DNA from: Zopfochytrium polystomum
Lineage: Eukaryota; Chytridiomycota; Chytridiomycetes; Chytridiales; Chytridiaceae
Length of the DNA: 64,000 bases
NCBI GenBank assembly: GCA_025765615.1
Contig: JAIVFJ010000044.1
Coordinates: 62,001 to 126,000 of the forward strand
Direction of reading: 5' to 3'
Made by a program: the position numbers and the translations under genes. Below, in pieces: positions 21,674 through 34,202 of this stretch (positions are counted from its first letter, which is position 1; every line of letters starts with the position of its first letter). Under the pieces are notes generated by a model. The model saw only the letters and a program-made list of their open reading frames with translations. It had not been told where the DNA came from and ran no database searches.

Positions 21674-24372
21674 ATGGCGAAGAAAAAGGACTCCGCTGGA
21701 CGCGCGGGCCAACCGCTACCCTCCTCCGCTGTTGCAACCTCAGCAGCAGGAAAAGCAGGGCTAGATGCCGACGCCGGCACCAATGTGCCGCCGACTTCCG
21801 CAAGCCCCAGCCAACTTCCCTCTGCTGATGCAGATCCTTCGTCGTCACCTCCCACTTCATCCACGTCAACATTTGGTAATCCGCCGTCTGCTCTCGTTGG
21901 AACAGCCGTGCGATCCTCTTCGTCCTCGTCCATCACCACCACCTCCTCTTCCTCGTCACAGTCGTCGTCCTCGACCTCCATGATGGCGTCCACGCCCGCC
22001 TCTACTCCTTCGAATGCACCTCCCGTCCAGTACACCATTATGCAGCGCTCATTTGCAGATATGTCCGTTGGCCGTTCCGCCGGTTCCGGATCGCCGCGCA
22101 GTGGCTCTGGCGCGGCCACTGACGCGGCAACCGCTGCTGCACCCTCGTCCGTCAGAACTGGCGCAGCAAGGAATGGATCAGACTCGAAAAGCTCAAAAAG
22201 CGGGAACGAAAGCACCATAGAAGACGTGAGTTTCATTTTTTTTTTTTGCCCCCTCTTGGCGCTGTGAGGTCCCTGTGTTCGTGAGGCAGCTTCAGGGGCC
22301 TTCATAGATATCTCTGAAAGTCTTTTCCACGCTTTTCCTACATCAACTTGGCTGCTGGTGTGTCGCGGAAACCAGTGGGAAACTTCCGAACCAATCCCTG
22401 TCGCAATCCCACCGGAACCGACGTATGTACATTCCTTCGAAGAATGCCTTGGGGAAATAAAACTCTAAAACAGTTCCATTGCAGACCTCTGCTTACACCT
22501 TCAGTATCAACCAATGTTGAAGTCATAGGCAGCGCTCTGAAATCAGATTATGTCGCCCCGATCCGAATACTGAAGCGAGATCCGCAAAAGAAGCCCTCCA
22601 CGACGTCCCGTTCGTCGTCCTCCTCGACAGACTCTCCAAACTCGATAAGTTCTGATGACGGAAGAAAGGCAACACCCCCCCTCGATGGAGGGGCGTCCCG
22701 TTCTTCTTCTTCAGAGTCTGTTTCTTCGGGTGCAGGACCTGCAAAAACTCTTGCGGAGCGGGAGGCAGAATACCGCGTTGCGCGTATGCGGATTTTTGGC
22801 AAGGAAGATTCCGAGGACTCGGCTGGTAGCACCGGCGCCGCGAACGACGCGAGCTCCAGCGGAGTGAGCTCATCCGCGTCTGCGGCCACTGGCGCCACCG
22901 CAGAGGGCCTCCCGTCCCGCCCTGGATCTACTGTTTCGGCAGTTTCTCGCGCGGACACCAGCCGGCCTAGAACGCCGCCCGAGTACTCACGGCGCGTCAA
23001 CTCCGTAGAGTCGCAGCGCGTTGGATCGCGTGGAGGCGCCGTGCTCGATGCTGGCGGGGATGTTCGAACATTGACTGGATACAACCGGATGCCGACAGGA
23101 CCGCCGACTAATGGTGGCGGATGGATGGGATTAGGCGGCTCGATGAGCGGTGGAAGCGGAATCGGAGGGGGACTCGGCGGGGGCATAGCGGGAAGTTCTC
23201 TTTCGGGTGTTGGGAACGGTGGGATGGCGATTGGCGTCGGACAGGTGGGAGGAGGGCTCGGAGCCGGTGGGCCAACCTGGGGGAACAACAGCAGCTTTGG
23301 AGCCTATCTTGGGGCGGTACCGTACTCTAGTGGTTATCCTGGACTTGGTGGGGTCGGTGGTTTTGGAGCGATCCCCGGGAACATGTCTCCTTACGTGCCA
23401 TCCGGAATGCCTTCAGCTGGAAACCAAACCCTTTCATTCCAGAATGGAAGCAGTCATGGTGGGAATAATACGGTCGGAGCCTACCCTCCTGGTTCTGCTC
23501 CACTGCCGCCGTCGCAGTTGGCAGGGGTTGGTGGTGCATTCAGGCACAATTCATCGTTCAGTACTCCGGCGGGATACTCGTCGCCGCAACTCCAGCAGCA
23601 CGTTCCACCGCAGTCCCAGAGTCCGGGAAACCCGCCACATCAGCAACGGTACGGGCTCCATCCGCCGCACGCGTTTCCGCACCAGCAGCAGCAGCAGCAG
23701 CTGGGACTGCTGTCTCAATCGCATGGCTTCAATCCAAACACAGTTCCAGGCGGCGTGCGGTACTCTCATCCCGGCTCCTACCACCCATACAGCGGGGCCG
23801 GAGGGGGTGGGCCAATCATGCCACTTGGCCCTCATCCAGGTCATCATCACCAGCAACCTGGGCGGTACACTCAAAACAATGGCAACATTGGCGTCGGCTC
23901 CGGGTTCAACAGCGCAAAGACCAATTTCAGCAGCTCTAACAACGGTGGCTCTAGCAGCCCAGGAGGCTTTGGTGGGGGGCATCGCAGCATGTACGAGCGC
24001 TCTGCCGGCAGCTCCAGCAGCACGACCAGCACAACTTCGAGCTATGCTTCCACGTCGTCGTTAATATCTCCTCGGCCTCAGGACGAGGTGGTTTCAGGGC
24101 TGCCATACGGCGTGAGCGCTGGCGGCGGCGCGATGGGCTCGATAGGCGCGGTGGGGGCGATGGGCGGTGGAGGTGGCATCGTCAGCACTTCAACCCCACT
24201 TACGTACGATCGTTTGACGGGAGGATTTGTCGCGTATAAGGGCGCAGCGGGGCGGTCCACCGGGCCAGCTGCGATCAACGGCCCTGGCGGCGGCGGCAGC
24301 AGCGGTGGTGGTGGTGGTGGTGGTGGCGGTGGCAACCCAGCCGGGCGGGGAACGGAGTCGGCCGGCGTGTAA
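21674..24372 (+). CDS. SUZ-domain RNA-associated protein
   Basis: Predicted exons 21674-22225, about 22286-22422 and 22485-24372 give about 858 residues. SUZ domains are short basic motifs in mRNA-binding proteins (R3HDM, SZRD1). Both halves are clear here: PIRILKRDPQKK near residue 255 and KTLAEREAEYRVARMRIFG near 316-335. The first ~180 residues are Ser/Pro/Ala-rich. The last ~480 are Gly/Ser/Gln/His-rich, with a Gln run and a Gly run, as in condensate-forming RNA-binding proteins. No R3H domain is visible, so it is closer to SZRD1 in layout. Start: Met at 21674 (MAKKKDSAGR); an upstream in-frame region is low complexity. The second exon's acceptor is uncertain (needs an unusual GAG). Confidence 0.75.
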
Positions 24373-25374
24373 TGCTGTTATGAATGGCTGGATAGTGTCA
24401 AGCGGAAGAGAACTAGAACCGGGAGGCTGAAAGGGAAGGTGGGCAGGAAGGGGTTGGTTATTAGTGGGGAAAGAGGTGTGAGGGCGAATATTTTTTGCAA
24501 GTTGTTGTTGCGGAGTTTTATTTTCTACTTTTTTTTCCCTTCCCTATTTTTCGCCTGCTTATTTTGTTGTTGTTTGATAACTGTCCCACCGTCGATGATG
24601 TCGTTCGGGGATATTGGCTGTGGCCGTCTGGCCCTGCTTGTACAAGTGACAGTAGGAGCAGCCACGGTACTTTTTTCTTTTTCTTTTTTTTTTTTTTTTC
24701 CCTTCTTTGTTTACCCTTTGTCCGTCCAACAAGCTCTCAACTTCTCATGTCACTGAGGGCGACTGAGCAGGAATATATTGCTCTCTCCCTCGCTCTGGCT
24801 TTCGTTGAAGCACTTTAAGTATATTTATTCGGTGGAGTCCCAAATGGTTTTTGACCTGCACGTGCGCACAAAAAAAGGAGAAAAGGAGAAAAGGAGAAAG
24901 GAAAGAAAAGGAAACGCAAATGTGGAACCGCCTAATACGGAGGCCCCACGCGGCGGGGGGCTCTTGGGGTTCGAGGGTTGTAAGTCCTCTCCCGGCCCGC
25001 CTTCCCCCGCCAAAGGACGGCCTCGATCAGAGAAGGATATCCGTGTGGTTCGCTCGCCCGCACCCTGGAACCCCACCGGCCGTGGGAGCGGCAGCAGCAC
25101 GTGATTCCACGTGCTGTGCTTGTTTGGCTCGGCAGGGATAAAAAGGTACGGTTGGACAATTGGGCAAGCACGTAAATAATCACAGGATTTATTTACGACC
25201 TGGCTTTTCACAAAAAGGGCTGGGCCTGTATTTATACGGATCGGAAGATTATCGGACCTTTTTGCACTTTTTTGCACTTTTTTGCACTTTTTCTCTTCTT
25301 TTTTCTTTTTCTTTTTTTTGTTTTCCTTCTTTGTCGGTCTCTGACAAGGACGGACGAAAACTGCCTCGATTGAC
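24373..25374. other. Intergenic between SUZ and TPK genes
   Basis: No gene. Contains T-rich tracts, the E-box cluster at 24859-25115, a TATA-like ATAAAAAG at 25139-25146 and three tandem 10-11-bp CTTTTTTGCA units at about 25257-25290. Confidence 0.5.
25096..25115. promoter_or_regulatory. Palindromic pair of CACGTG E-boxes
   Basis: Two CACGTG sites (25098-25103 and 25108-25113) separated by ATTC form a 20-bp palindrome with 8-bp arms. A third CACGTG lies at 24859-24864. They sit about 260-275 bp upstream of the thiamine pyrophosphokinase start and 25 bp upstream of a TATA-like box. CACGTG is the known core for fungal bHLH factors (Pho4/Cbf1 types); the factor here is unknown. Confidence 0.5.
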
Positions 25375-27150
25375 ATGTCCCAACAATGTGGTGGACACGT
25401 CAGCATGTCGTCGTCCTCGTCGTTGGCGCCGGCGGCACAGACGCTCTCGAGCACAATGGTACCGCCTTCTGCTGCTGCTACTGAAGCCGCTGCCACCGCC
25501 GCCGCCGCCGCCTCCTCGACGGCCAATTCTCCGCGCCCGGCGCCACCCCACCGCGACCGCCGATGGGAGGCCGCGCGCTTCCTTGTGTCGCCGCCACCAC
25601 CAGCAGAGGCACAATCTTGGGCCGCCACCGCCGCGACAAACGACGAAACCGGTGCAGCGCGCAATTACGACTCGCGATCACTCCCCCAGAACAGTTCAGT
25701 TGCTCCCGGTACGTGTTGGCGACCAAGCCGCAAGAATCAGAACAAAACAAAAAAAATTAAAAAAAAAATACCCCTGAACTTTAAATAAATAACAATGCCT
25801 AAAAATCCCTGGAAAAGCCGCCCTCATCGTTTTGAACCAGCCTATTTGCGACATCCGCTACCTGGAACGCATTTGGAGCTCGAGTTGAGTGAAATATTGA
25901 TCGAAAGAGGGGGGCGTCTGACGCACTTTGTTTTGCTACAGCTGTAATCCACGTTTGTGCAGACGGCGGCGCTAACAGGCTTTACGATGGGCTTGGGGAC
26001 GATGGACTCCGTCAGACGTGGGTGCTCTAGTTCTCTGCCGTTCCCCACAGCAAGCTGAAACTCTTCTTTCTTGCAGTTTCCTCCCGGACGAGATTCTTGG
26101 TGACCTGGATTCACTCCGACTGGACGTGCGAGAGTTCTATGAAAAGCAAGTATGAAAGTCTCCGCCTCTTTTTCTGGCTTTTCATTTCTGTTGGGCTCCC
26201 ATAACGATCAACTGCGTCGTTGAGGGCCACAAATGGAGCACCGCTGAACCTTAACGCTTTATTTATGTCCAATTGAAATACGGAGAACGTTCCCGTCACG
26301 CGGATAAGGGACCAAGACTCAACTGACTTTGGCAAGTGTGTCCGACGCATCCGCGAAATCGAGGCGGGTAGCGCGGCCGCCGCAATCCCACCTTCGTCAG
26401 TCTCGTCTCCAACACCTACGCTTGCGGTACATCAAAGCAGCAGGCCCGGATCGCTCGAGCCCCGGTTGCCGCCAGGGACCCTCCACGACCTCGTCGTTCT
26501 CGGGAGCCTGGGCGGCCGCTTCGATCACACAATGGCGTCTATCCACTCGGCTTTCCAGATCGACTCTCGCCGCCACGTCTACCTTGTGTCCAACGATTCA
26601 ATTGCGATGCTACTTCGTCCAGTGAGTATTTCATTTTCTTGTCCCTCGATTGCGCGGCCTTTTTCAATGAATTTCCAGAAGGAAGTTTTCCAAAAGCAAT
26701 GATCACTTATTATTCAAACCTGAACAGGGCTCAAAGCATGTTATTCGCTGCAACTTGGATGTTGAGGGACCGACGTGCGGCATCATTCCATTCGGTTGTG
26801 CTGTGGCTTTGGTTCGGACGACGGGCCTGAAGTGGAATCTAGGTATACTTTGTGCGCGTTTACAACTATCGGTTTTGTGTGCGTTACTGCCACTTCCAGA
26901 ACTGAAGCAGAATCCTTCAAATGTCACCATGCAACACCTGAAAAACGAACCACAACACATTCTTTGTACAGACCACAGCATGCCCCTGTCATTCGGAACC
27001 CTTGTCAGCACCTCCAACGCGTTCGCCGACCAGCTCGGAACCCAAAAGCCAAGGAGAATGGCTACCGTCGAGGTGGAAACGAACGAGCCCGTGGTGTGGA
27101 CTGTCGAGTGCGTTTTGGGACCAAAACCCACAATTCGTCCAGCATTTTGA
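25375..27150 (+). CDS. Thiamine pyrophosphokinase
   Basis: Makes thiamine diphosphate from thiamine and ATP. Seven predicted exons (25375-25708, 25818-25883, 25942-26017, 26077-26149, 26286-26621, 26728-26842, 26900-27150) join in frame to 416 residues. Family motifs in order: ALIVLNQPI, VCADGGANRLYD, LPDEILGDLDSL, RDQDSTDFGKC, GSLGGRFDHTMASI, CGIIPFG, TTGLKWNL and SFGTLVSTSN, ending in a VVWTVE strand. The acidic GDLDS and DQDSTDF residues bind Mg-ATP. Odd: a ~110-residue Ala/Ser/Pro-rich N-terminal extension and a ~35-residue insert after DSTDFGKC. Homologues are usually 240-350 residues. No mitochondrial signal is evident. No TPP riboswitch was seen. Confidence 0.92.
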
Positions 27151-28161
27151 TTAATTGTAACTGTCGCGATAGGACGCAGGGTTGCTTTGTCAGACTTAAT
27201 GAATAGAAAGAACCAAAAAATATATACAGCGGGGATCGTCTGTCCCGCCATTCCAATACTCGTTCGTTAGACACTTTTAACGGAACGTTATTTGCTGGGT
27301 TTTGCACTGGGTGTTGCAGGCTCGCAGTGCAACAAGTTCCAGGTGGTTGCCCCGTGGGAACTACTGCGCTCGAGTTCGTCAACTTTTTCTTCTGCCATCG
27401 AGCACACGAACTTGCACATCGGCAATGACGGCTCAACGCCTTACCGAGAGTGTGCAACAACCAGATCAAGAGCGTTTTGATTCTGATAAACGAGAAAAGT
27501 GGAACTCAAATTTGCAGTCGTTGATTCCAACAGCAAGCGGCGAAACGAAGGAAGGGGCAGGAGAAAGCTGGGCTAAGCCGACGAACACGCGGTGAGGGAG
27601 TCGACCAATGCCCTTTCGCCGGCTCAACCAAAAAAGAGAATCAAAAGAGAAGGAAATACGCTCAGGAAGTGAAAACAATAAAGGAGAGACAAGAAAGCAG
27701 CCATCGACGTCGCATTGGCGAGCGAAACGCACCAGGCCTCGCCGATGCTGATTAGCAAGAGGCGTTAAAAAGAATTTCAGACATTGAAGGAAAAATAGGG
27801 AAAAAGGTAGGGAGAATAAGAGGGTTGAGAGGGGTTGAAAATGAAGCGGTAAGTGAAAAAAAAACTATCCTGTAATACAAGAGCACGACAGGGGGAAAGC
27901 GAAATTGAGTGGAAACACCATGTGAAAAGATACAAGAGGGTGTTGGGCGAAAGAAAGTAAACAAAGAGGGCAATAACAAGCGAGCCACTCAGGCAATATC
28001 AACCAGAACTGCAGGGGCATTTACGTTGATCAAGCCTACGGGTGACAATGGGCATTGGCGAGACACGAAAAGGGGGGGTTTACGGGTCGTGCAACGGTGA
28101 GAAAAGCAAGAGCGGTCAAGGGAGGAAAAGTGAAACAAGAACTAGAGAATAAAAACGCGCC
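27151..28161. other. Intergenic between convergent genes
   Basis: About 1 kb of A-rich sequence between the ends of the TPK and GRAM genes. Open frames here are short and lack homology. No repeat or RNA gene recognised. Confidence 0.5.
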
Positions 28162-30787
28162 TCAGAGAACAGGCTCTCCGGCACTTGCAACAAAAGCAAT
28201 AGACTCCAGGCGAAGAATGATTGTTCGAATGCGCCAGAGTACCAAGCTGCTCCCAATTGCCAAGATCAAACATAGCACCACACTGAACGCGAGAAGCACG
28301 CCGACCACCGCGACGCCATTACCGTCGCGGGCGCCAAAGAGGGCATCGGCACTCGATGCCAGCATCGGGTGGGAAGCTTGGTCATAGTCCATGCCAAGGT
28401 TTGATCGGCTGCGGCGCGTGACACGAGACGTAACGCCCTCTGACTGCTGCGATTGTGAGTTTCGCGCCGAGGGTGGCGAAAAGAAATCAAGGATCGGACT
28501 AACAATCGGCGAGAGAACATTAACTAGGTCTGACATGGCACGGTTGGAGGGATTGCTGGACGAGGCAACGTCTGCCTTCTTGCCCGCCACTGGGGAACCA
28601 GCACCTTGGGACGACTGCGCATTGTGGTTCGGCAAGGCCCCGTCGCTGACAAACCCAGCTGCGGGGTCGCTGCGGCTGGGGGAGGAGAAGGCCCTGCCCG
28701 CCCCACGAAGAGACCCCTTGTGCGATTTGATCCGGCCAATTCTAGCGTCAACGCCTTCAGTGTCGCTTAAGGAATGTGAAGGGTTATTTCCATCTTCGGT
28801 GATCAGTGTTGCTGCAGACGACGACTTCCACCCAGAAGGACTCGATGGCAGAATGAGGTCGCCTGGTGAAGCAGATTCCTTATTTCTGCGAGGAGCACGA
28901 CGGCTCACACCCGCCGACGTCCAACCGCCAGGGCTTTGGGGAGTCGAAGGGCTCGATGGAGCCCTGCTGTCGTTCACCAATGACGAGGTAGTAACAGCGG
29001 ATAGGCCGGATCCTTTCCTCGATGTTCCCAGAGAATTCGATCCGCCGTACGCATTTGGACGTCGCGCAGATTGCGTGCGACGAACACCGCCCCCAGAAAA
29101 ATCTGTGCTTGAAGCGTCCGAAGGCTTCCGGAACGTCTTCAACGACGAAGCGAGTCCTCGCTGAAGGATGCGGCGACGATGAAGTTGCTCCATAGTGTTG
29201 AAGGCAAGCTCCCGAGAAATAAAAGAGGTAAAAAAGTACTACGAATGAGGCATCTGATCAGTAACCATCAAAATTCGGGGCGGCACTGCTCACGGTTTTC
29301 TCATTGGTAGTGATTTGAATTGCGTTCGGAATAATCATGGCAGTCTTTGCTTTCTTGAGCGAAACAATGTCGTCAATAGGAATTATGATCTGGCATGCGA
29401 GCGAAGTCAGTACATTGGAGGAATACGAGATAGGTATTGAGCCAATGTTTCACCTTTGTTTGGAATCCCAAGATATTGGCAAAGAAGCAGAAGAAATTCG
29501 GAGAGAGGTAGATTTTGCCTTGCTGTAGTATCATTTCTCGTGGGTACGCGCAAATGTGATCTGGTAGTATACGGCGTTCAAGTCCCCATGAACATTAAAT
29601 TCAGTAAAATACAACAAGCAAAGGAAGGGAGGAAAGTTTTTAATGACCCGAAGAATACCTTTGATCAAAGGCTCATCGGGAGGAAGGCTTCTAAAAATTT
29701 TGTGGAACACCTTCAGCTTCTGCGACTCGGACAGCTTTCTCCCTCCGTGCAGATCTTCGTCGATCTCGTCTGTCACGTCTTCAGATCCCTCCGCAGAATC
29801 GCCTTGCGAGTCACCGCGTCGACGAGAGAGTGCGGCACTGGGTCTCAGTAATCCATCATCACTGTAGACGCCCTTGGTGTGACCGTCATCCTCGTCGTCG
29901 TAGAACTCGTCGGTGGTTCCGTCGTAATCCTCTAAAGCTTCCACACGCTTTCCGACCTTTCCAGCGCTTCTATCGAACTCATCATCCACCAAGCGCAAGA
30001 TCGGGACGTTCGGAGGGGCCAAATCAGAGGGAAAGCGGGATGGCGGCGGCAAACGCCCAGATAGACTGGGTGACGAAGGAGCAGAAGAGGCCCCCGCGGT
30101 GGACAAGCCTAGTGGAATCGCAGGCGCGGTGATTGCGAGTTTCTGAGTCGAGCTCGTCGGCTCGTCGTCTCCTCCAACCAAGGTGACAGCCGAGGACGAT
30201 GTCGCCGAGTTTTCCAAAAACGAAGGTGGCGTCGTGCGTGGGCCACCTGAATCGACTGAGGAAGACGGAATGGGGCGGCCCACCGTGGGATCTGCCTGGC
30301 CTGCCGGCTGCGCCAGGATTGAGGTCGAGACGCCAACGGCACCAGCAATGGCCCCCACGGCAGACAGCGTGGACGAAACTGAGTAGGAAGCGGCCGCAGC
30401 TGCTGCTGATGCAGCAGCGGCCGCCGCAGACGTCGCGGCGCCAACATAAGATAAAGTTGCTCCGTCTTGGGGAGAGGGGGCAGATGACGCAGACATAGAT
30501 GCCGACGGAGAAGAGAAGGAGGCGGAGGAAGGAGGGCTTGGGGACGCTGAGGGTGGAGTGTTGCCTGAGGACGATGACGGCTGTGGTGAGGCTGCCGAGA
30601 GGTGATGGGGTGAGGGGCCTAGATTTGGCGAGGAGGAGGAGGAGGCGGATGTCGACTGGTTTTCATAGAACCGTGACTGCGGCTGCAAGTGGGGTGGCGG
30701 CGATGTGGACGAGGTTGGAGGAGGAGGCGGCGGCGTCGGGGAAGACGTCGGCGGGAGCGGAGAGGACGACGAGGATGACGACGCCAT
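28162..30787 (-). CDS. GRAM-domain protein with C-terminal TM anchor
   Basis: Four predicted exons (30787-29659, 29560-29454, 29389-29294, 29238-28162) join in frame to 802 residues. Residues 1-350 are Ser/Pro-rich and disordered. The GRAM domain (about 352-460) is split over all four exons: FHKIFRSLPPDEPLIK, then HICAYPREMILQQGKIYLS, PNFFCFFANILGFQTK, IPIDDIVSLKKAKTAMIIPN and YFFTSFISREL. A ~270-residue disordered linker follows and a TM helix lies near the C-terminus (VAVVGVLLAFSVVLCLILAI). GRAM binds phosphoinositide or sterol-rich membrane; GRAM plus tail anchor is the layout of ER-plasma membrane contact proteins (GRAMD/LAM). No VASt/StART-like lipid-transfer domain is present, as in GRAMD2. 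Start Met (MASSSSSSS) lies after a CT microsatellite in the 5' UTR. Confidence 0.85.
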
Positions 30788-30914
30788 CGTGAAACGAGAA
30801 AGGAGGTTTGAGGCGTCTGTCAGTCCGTCTGTCTCTGGCGGGCCGAGCCAAGCCAACCGATCTCGAGAGAAGCGACGAGAAAGCGACAGAGAGAGACAGA
30901 GAGAGAGAGAGGGA

Positions 30915-30984
<70 letters not shown>

Positions 30985-31004
30985 GGGAGAGCATAGTCTG
31001 CCTG

Positions 31005-31036
<32 letters not shown>

Positions 31037-31179
31037 CCACCTCCTTATCCCAACTTTCTTCTCCATATGCAACCCCTCCCCCACCGCACAAGCGAGGATG
31101 GATGGCTGTGCTTGCAGAAGAGCAACGAGTGGGAGAGAGGGCACCTCCTGAAAGCGGGGGGCACGCGCAAAAGAACGTA

Positions 31180-31216
<37 letters not shown>

Positions 31217-32463
31217 CACACTCTAAAACAGGGTTTAATACTTGCACTCACGACAGACGTGCGTAGGTTTTTGTTTTTTACGCATTAATAATATTATAGT
31301 CAAAGAATATTTTTTTTTTTTGTTCTTGGCAGTTCCCTTTCGGCAGAAATTTTTCGTGAACGGGTTGGGTGGGTACGCGTTGTCGTGTGCGTGTGTGTGT
31401 GTGTGTGTCTGCGTGTGTGGATGCGGAGGGACGGCGGGGGGGGCGGCGGGGACGGCAGACGAAGAGCTGACGGAGGACGTGCTAGAGGGTGAGGTAGGGA
31501 GAGAGAGAGAGAGAGACAGAGAGAGAGAGTGTGTGTGTGTGTGTGTTTGAGTGAGCGAGCGAGGAGGAGGGAGGTCAAGACCACAGAAAGGGGCAGAAGG
31601 AGGCGGGTGTTGGCCCGCTCCTAGACGGGCAAAGTTCGACAAAACCAAACCGCCCCAGCCACGACGATCTCCCCCCACATACCTGAGCGGCGAAGTTTGA
31701 TCCTTCCCCGCACTCCACTTCCCCCTTCCCTCCTCAGCAGCAAAGACCCATTTCACACCAACGACGACAGCGTCGCAGAACCCCGCCCTTTCCAGATCGT
31801 CGCTTGCAGCGGCACACTTCCGAGATCCCACCTCGCTCTTCCCCTCCTCCTCCCCGTCATCCCCAATGGCACAGCACAGCCTGCCCTTGTGAAGGGAGGG
31901 GGTTGTTCGGCTGGGGAGAGCATGATTGTCTTCGCGCGGCAATGGGCGGCGCACAGGGGACCTCGCGCACTCAAATAACGCGCTGACAATTTCCGTCGTT
32001 TTCGCTCCCGCCCGGTCCCTCCCTCACTCCTCCCGACCCACCAACCATCCCCTCACTGATTGATACCACTCCACTCAACAACAACCAACAACAACTAACG
32101 CCAACACTCCTGGCACCGTCTCTCGCCAACAACCCAACAACACGGCTTCGGGGGGGTTTGCGTTCACTGTCACCCAAGTACAGCAACCACCGCACGCAGA
32201 AAGGAACCGCCTCTTTGACGACAACACAAAAAAAAGTCAATAGATCTCCCGCGGCAGGCATCACCCCCACCGACCCCTACCCCTGTCTTGTGCGACTGCT
32301 CCACCCTTGGTAAATTGCAGCCTACCCTCCACGCTTGCCTAACCTCACCAACCAAACTTTTCGTTCCGAATAGCCTAACCCACACCCACACCCACACCCA
32401 CACTCACACTCACACTCACAGACGTTTAACGAACTACCCTCTATACGAGCGCACTGAGCTACG
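30788..32463. other. Divergent promoter region rich in microsatellites
   Basis: Between the divergent GRAM and G beta starts. Contains GA repeats at about 30893-30984, GTCT tetranucleotides at 31003-31036, AC repeats at 31177-31215, GT repeats at 31389-31410, GA then GT repeats at 31500-31547, and CCCACA/CTCACA hexanucleotides at 32379-32420. The last lie 45 bp upstream of the G beta ATG. No coding sequence supported. Confidence 0.7.
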
Positions 32464-34113
32464 ATGGCTGACATTAACGAGAGGATAGCGCTTGCCCGGA
32501 AGGAGGCCGAGGCCTTGAAAGAGAAGATCAAGCAGAAGAAGGACTCGCTTGCGGATACTACACGTGAGCCATTTTGTTCTTTGCTACCCAAACCAAACCC
32601 CACCCCCGACCGTTTTATCTCCGAGGCTTTCTTTACTGGGGTTGGATGGATGGGACTGGGGGAGTGAAGAGGCATACTGATAAGGACAAGCCGTCTGCTG
32701 TAACCTCGCAATCATGGGAATGGGACACTGCGTATGATAGACACTACAGTGTTTCTTGTGTACTGTTAAGCCTTGGGAAGGGAAAACGTGGAGTAAAGGG
32801 AGTGAATTCTTTTTTATTCCGGTCCTCCCTCTTAGTAAATGTGTGATAATTCTCTTTATACTTGCATGAGGTGTTTTTGTTGACTGCTTACATCTCAAAC
32901 ACCTTGCACCAACACTTTGCCACTCACTTACTCGCACAATATTAACACCCGCTCACATACACTCTCTTTCTAATCGTTTTCCCTTTCCTTCCACTCGTCT
33001 CTTCTTCTCTGGCACATCCCTCCGAATACCACCCGCCCCACAAGTGCGCGCCGTCGCAGGCGACGTCGAGGCGGCACCGCGCATCGCCATGAAGGTGCGG
33101 CGCACGCTCAAGGGCCACCTCGCCAAAATCTACGCCATGCACTGGGCCAACGACAAGCGCCACCTCGTCTCCGCGTCGCAGGACGGCAAGCTGATCGTGT
33201 GGGACTCGCACACGACCAATAAGGTCCACGCGATTCCGCTGCGCTCGTCGTGGGTCATGACGTGCGCGTTTGCGCCGTCCGGTGGCTTTGTTGCTTGCGG
33301 CGGCCTCGACAACCTGTGCTCGATCTACAACCTCAAGGGCAAGGAGGGCAGCGCCAAGGTCGCGCGCGAGCTGGCCGCGCACACGGGCTACCTCAGCTGC
33401 TGCCGCTTCATCTCGGACCGCCAGATCATCACGTCGTCCGGCGACATGTCGTGCATGCTGTGGGACATTGACGCCGGCACGAAGACGCTCGAGTTCACGG
33501 ACCACACCGGCGACGTCATGAGCCTCAGCCTGTCGCCAGACAAGAACATTTTCGTGTCGGGCGCTTGCGACGCCACGGCAAAGGTGTGGGACATTCGGAC
33601 TGGTCGCTGCGTGCAGACGTTTACGGGCCATGAGTCGGACATCAACGCCGTCCAGTGAGTTTCATTTCTTTCCCTTTTTCTAATACTCCTTTTGTCTGTC
33701 TTCTTCTTTGGGTTGAGCCATCAGTTATCGCTAACCAATACCAACCTTACCACAAACCCCCAAAACCTTCGTTTCTTCAATTTCAATCCACAAATCAAGG
33801 TTCTTCCCCAACGGCGACGCGTTCGGCTCGGGTTCCGACGACGCGTCGTGCCGGCTCTTTGACCTCCGCGCCGACCGCGAGGTCAACCAGTACACGCACG
33901 ACAACATCCTCTGCGGCATCACGTCGCTGGCGTTCTCTATCTCGGGCCGCCTGCTCTTTGCCGGCTACGACGACTTTAACTGCAACGTCTGGGACACTCT
34001 CAAGGGCGAACGCGTCGGTGTGCTCACTGGCCACGAGAACCGCGTCTCGTGCCTCGGCATTTCGTCGGACGGAATGGCCCTGTGCACAGGGAGCTGGGAC
34101 AGTTTGTTAAAGG

Positions 34114-34202
<89 letters not shown>

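Noticed and set aside
21544..22305. 253-residue acidic minus-strand frame
   Set aside because: Antisense shadow of the Ser/Pro-rich SUZ gene exon 1; no homology or splice logic of its own.
25140..25820. TPP riboswitch in the leader or first intron of thiamine pyrophosphokinase
   Set aside because: The conserved CTGAGA and ACCTGAT core motifs were not found.
30663..31247. Minus-strand open frame with long Ser-Leu repeats
   Set aside because: Translation of the GA/CT microsatellite in the 5' UTR of the GRAM gene; the real start is MASSSS at 30787.
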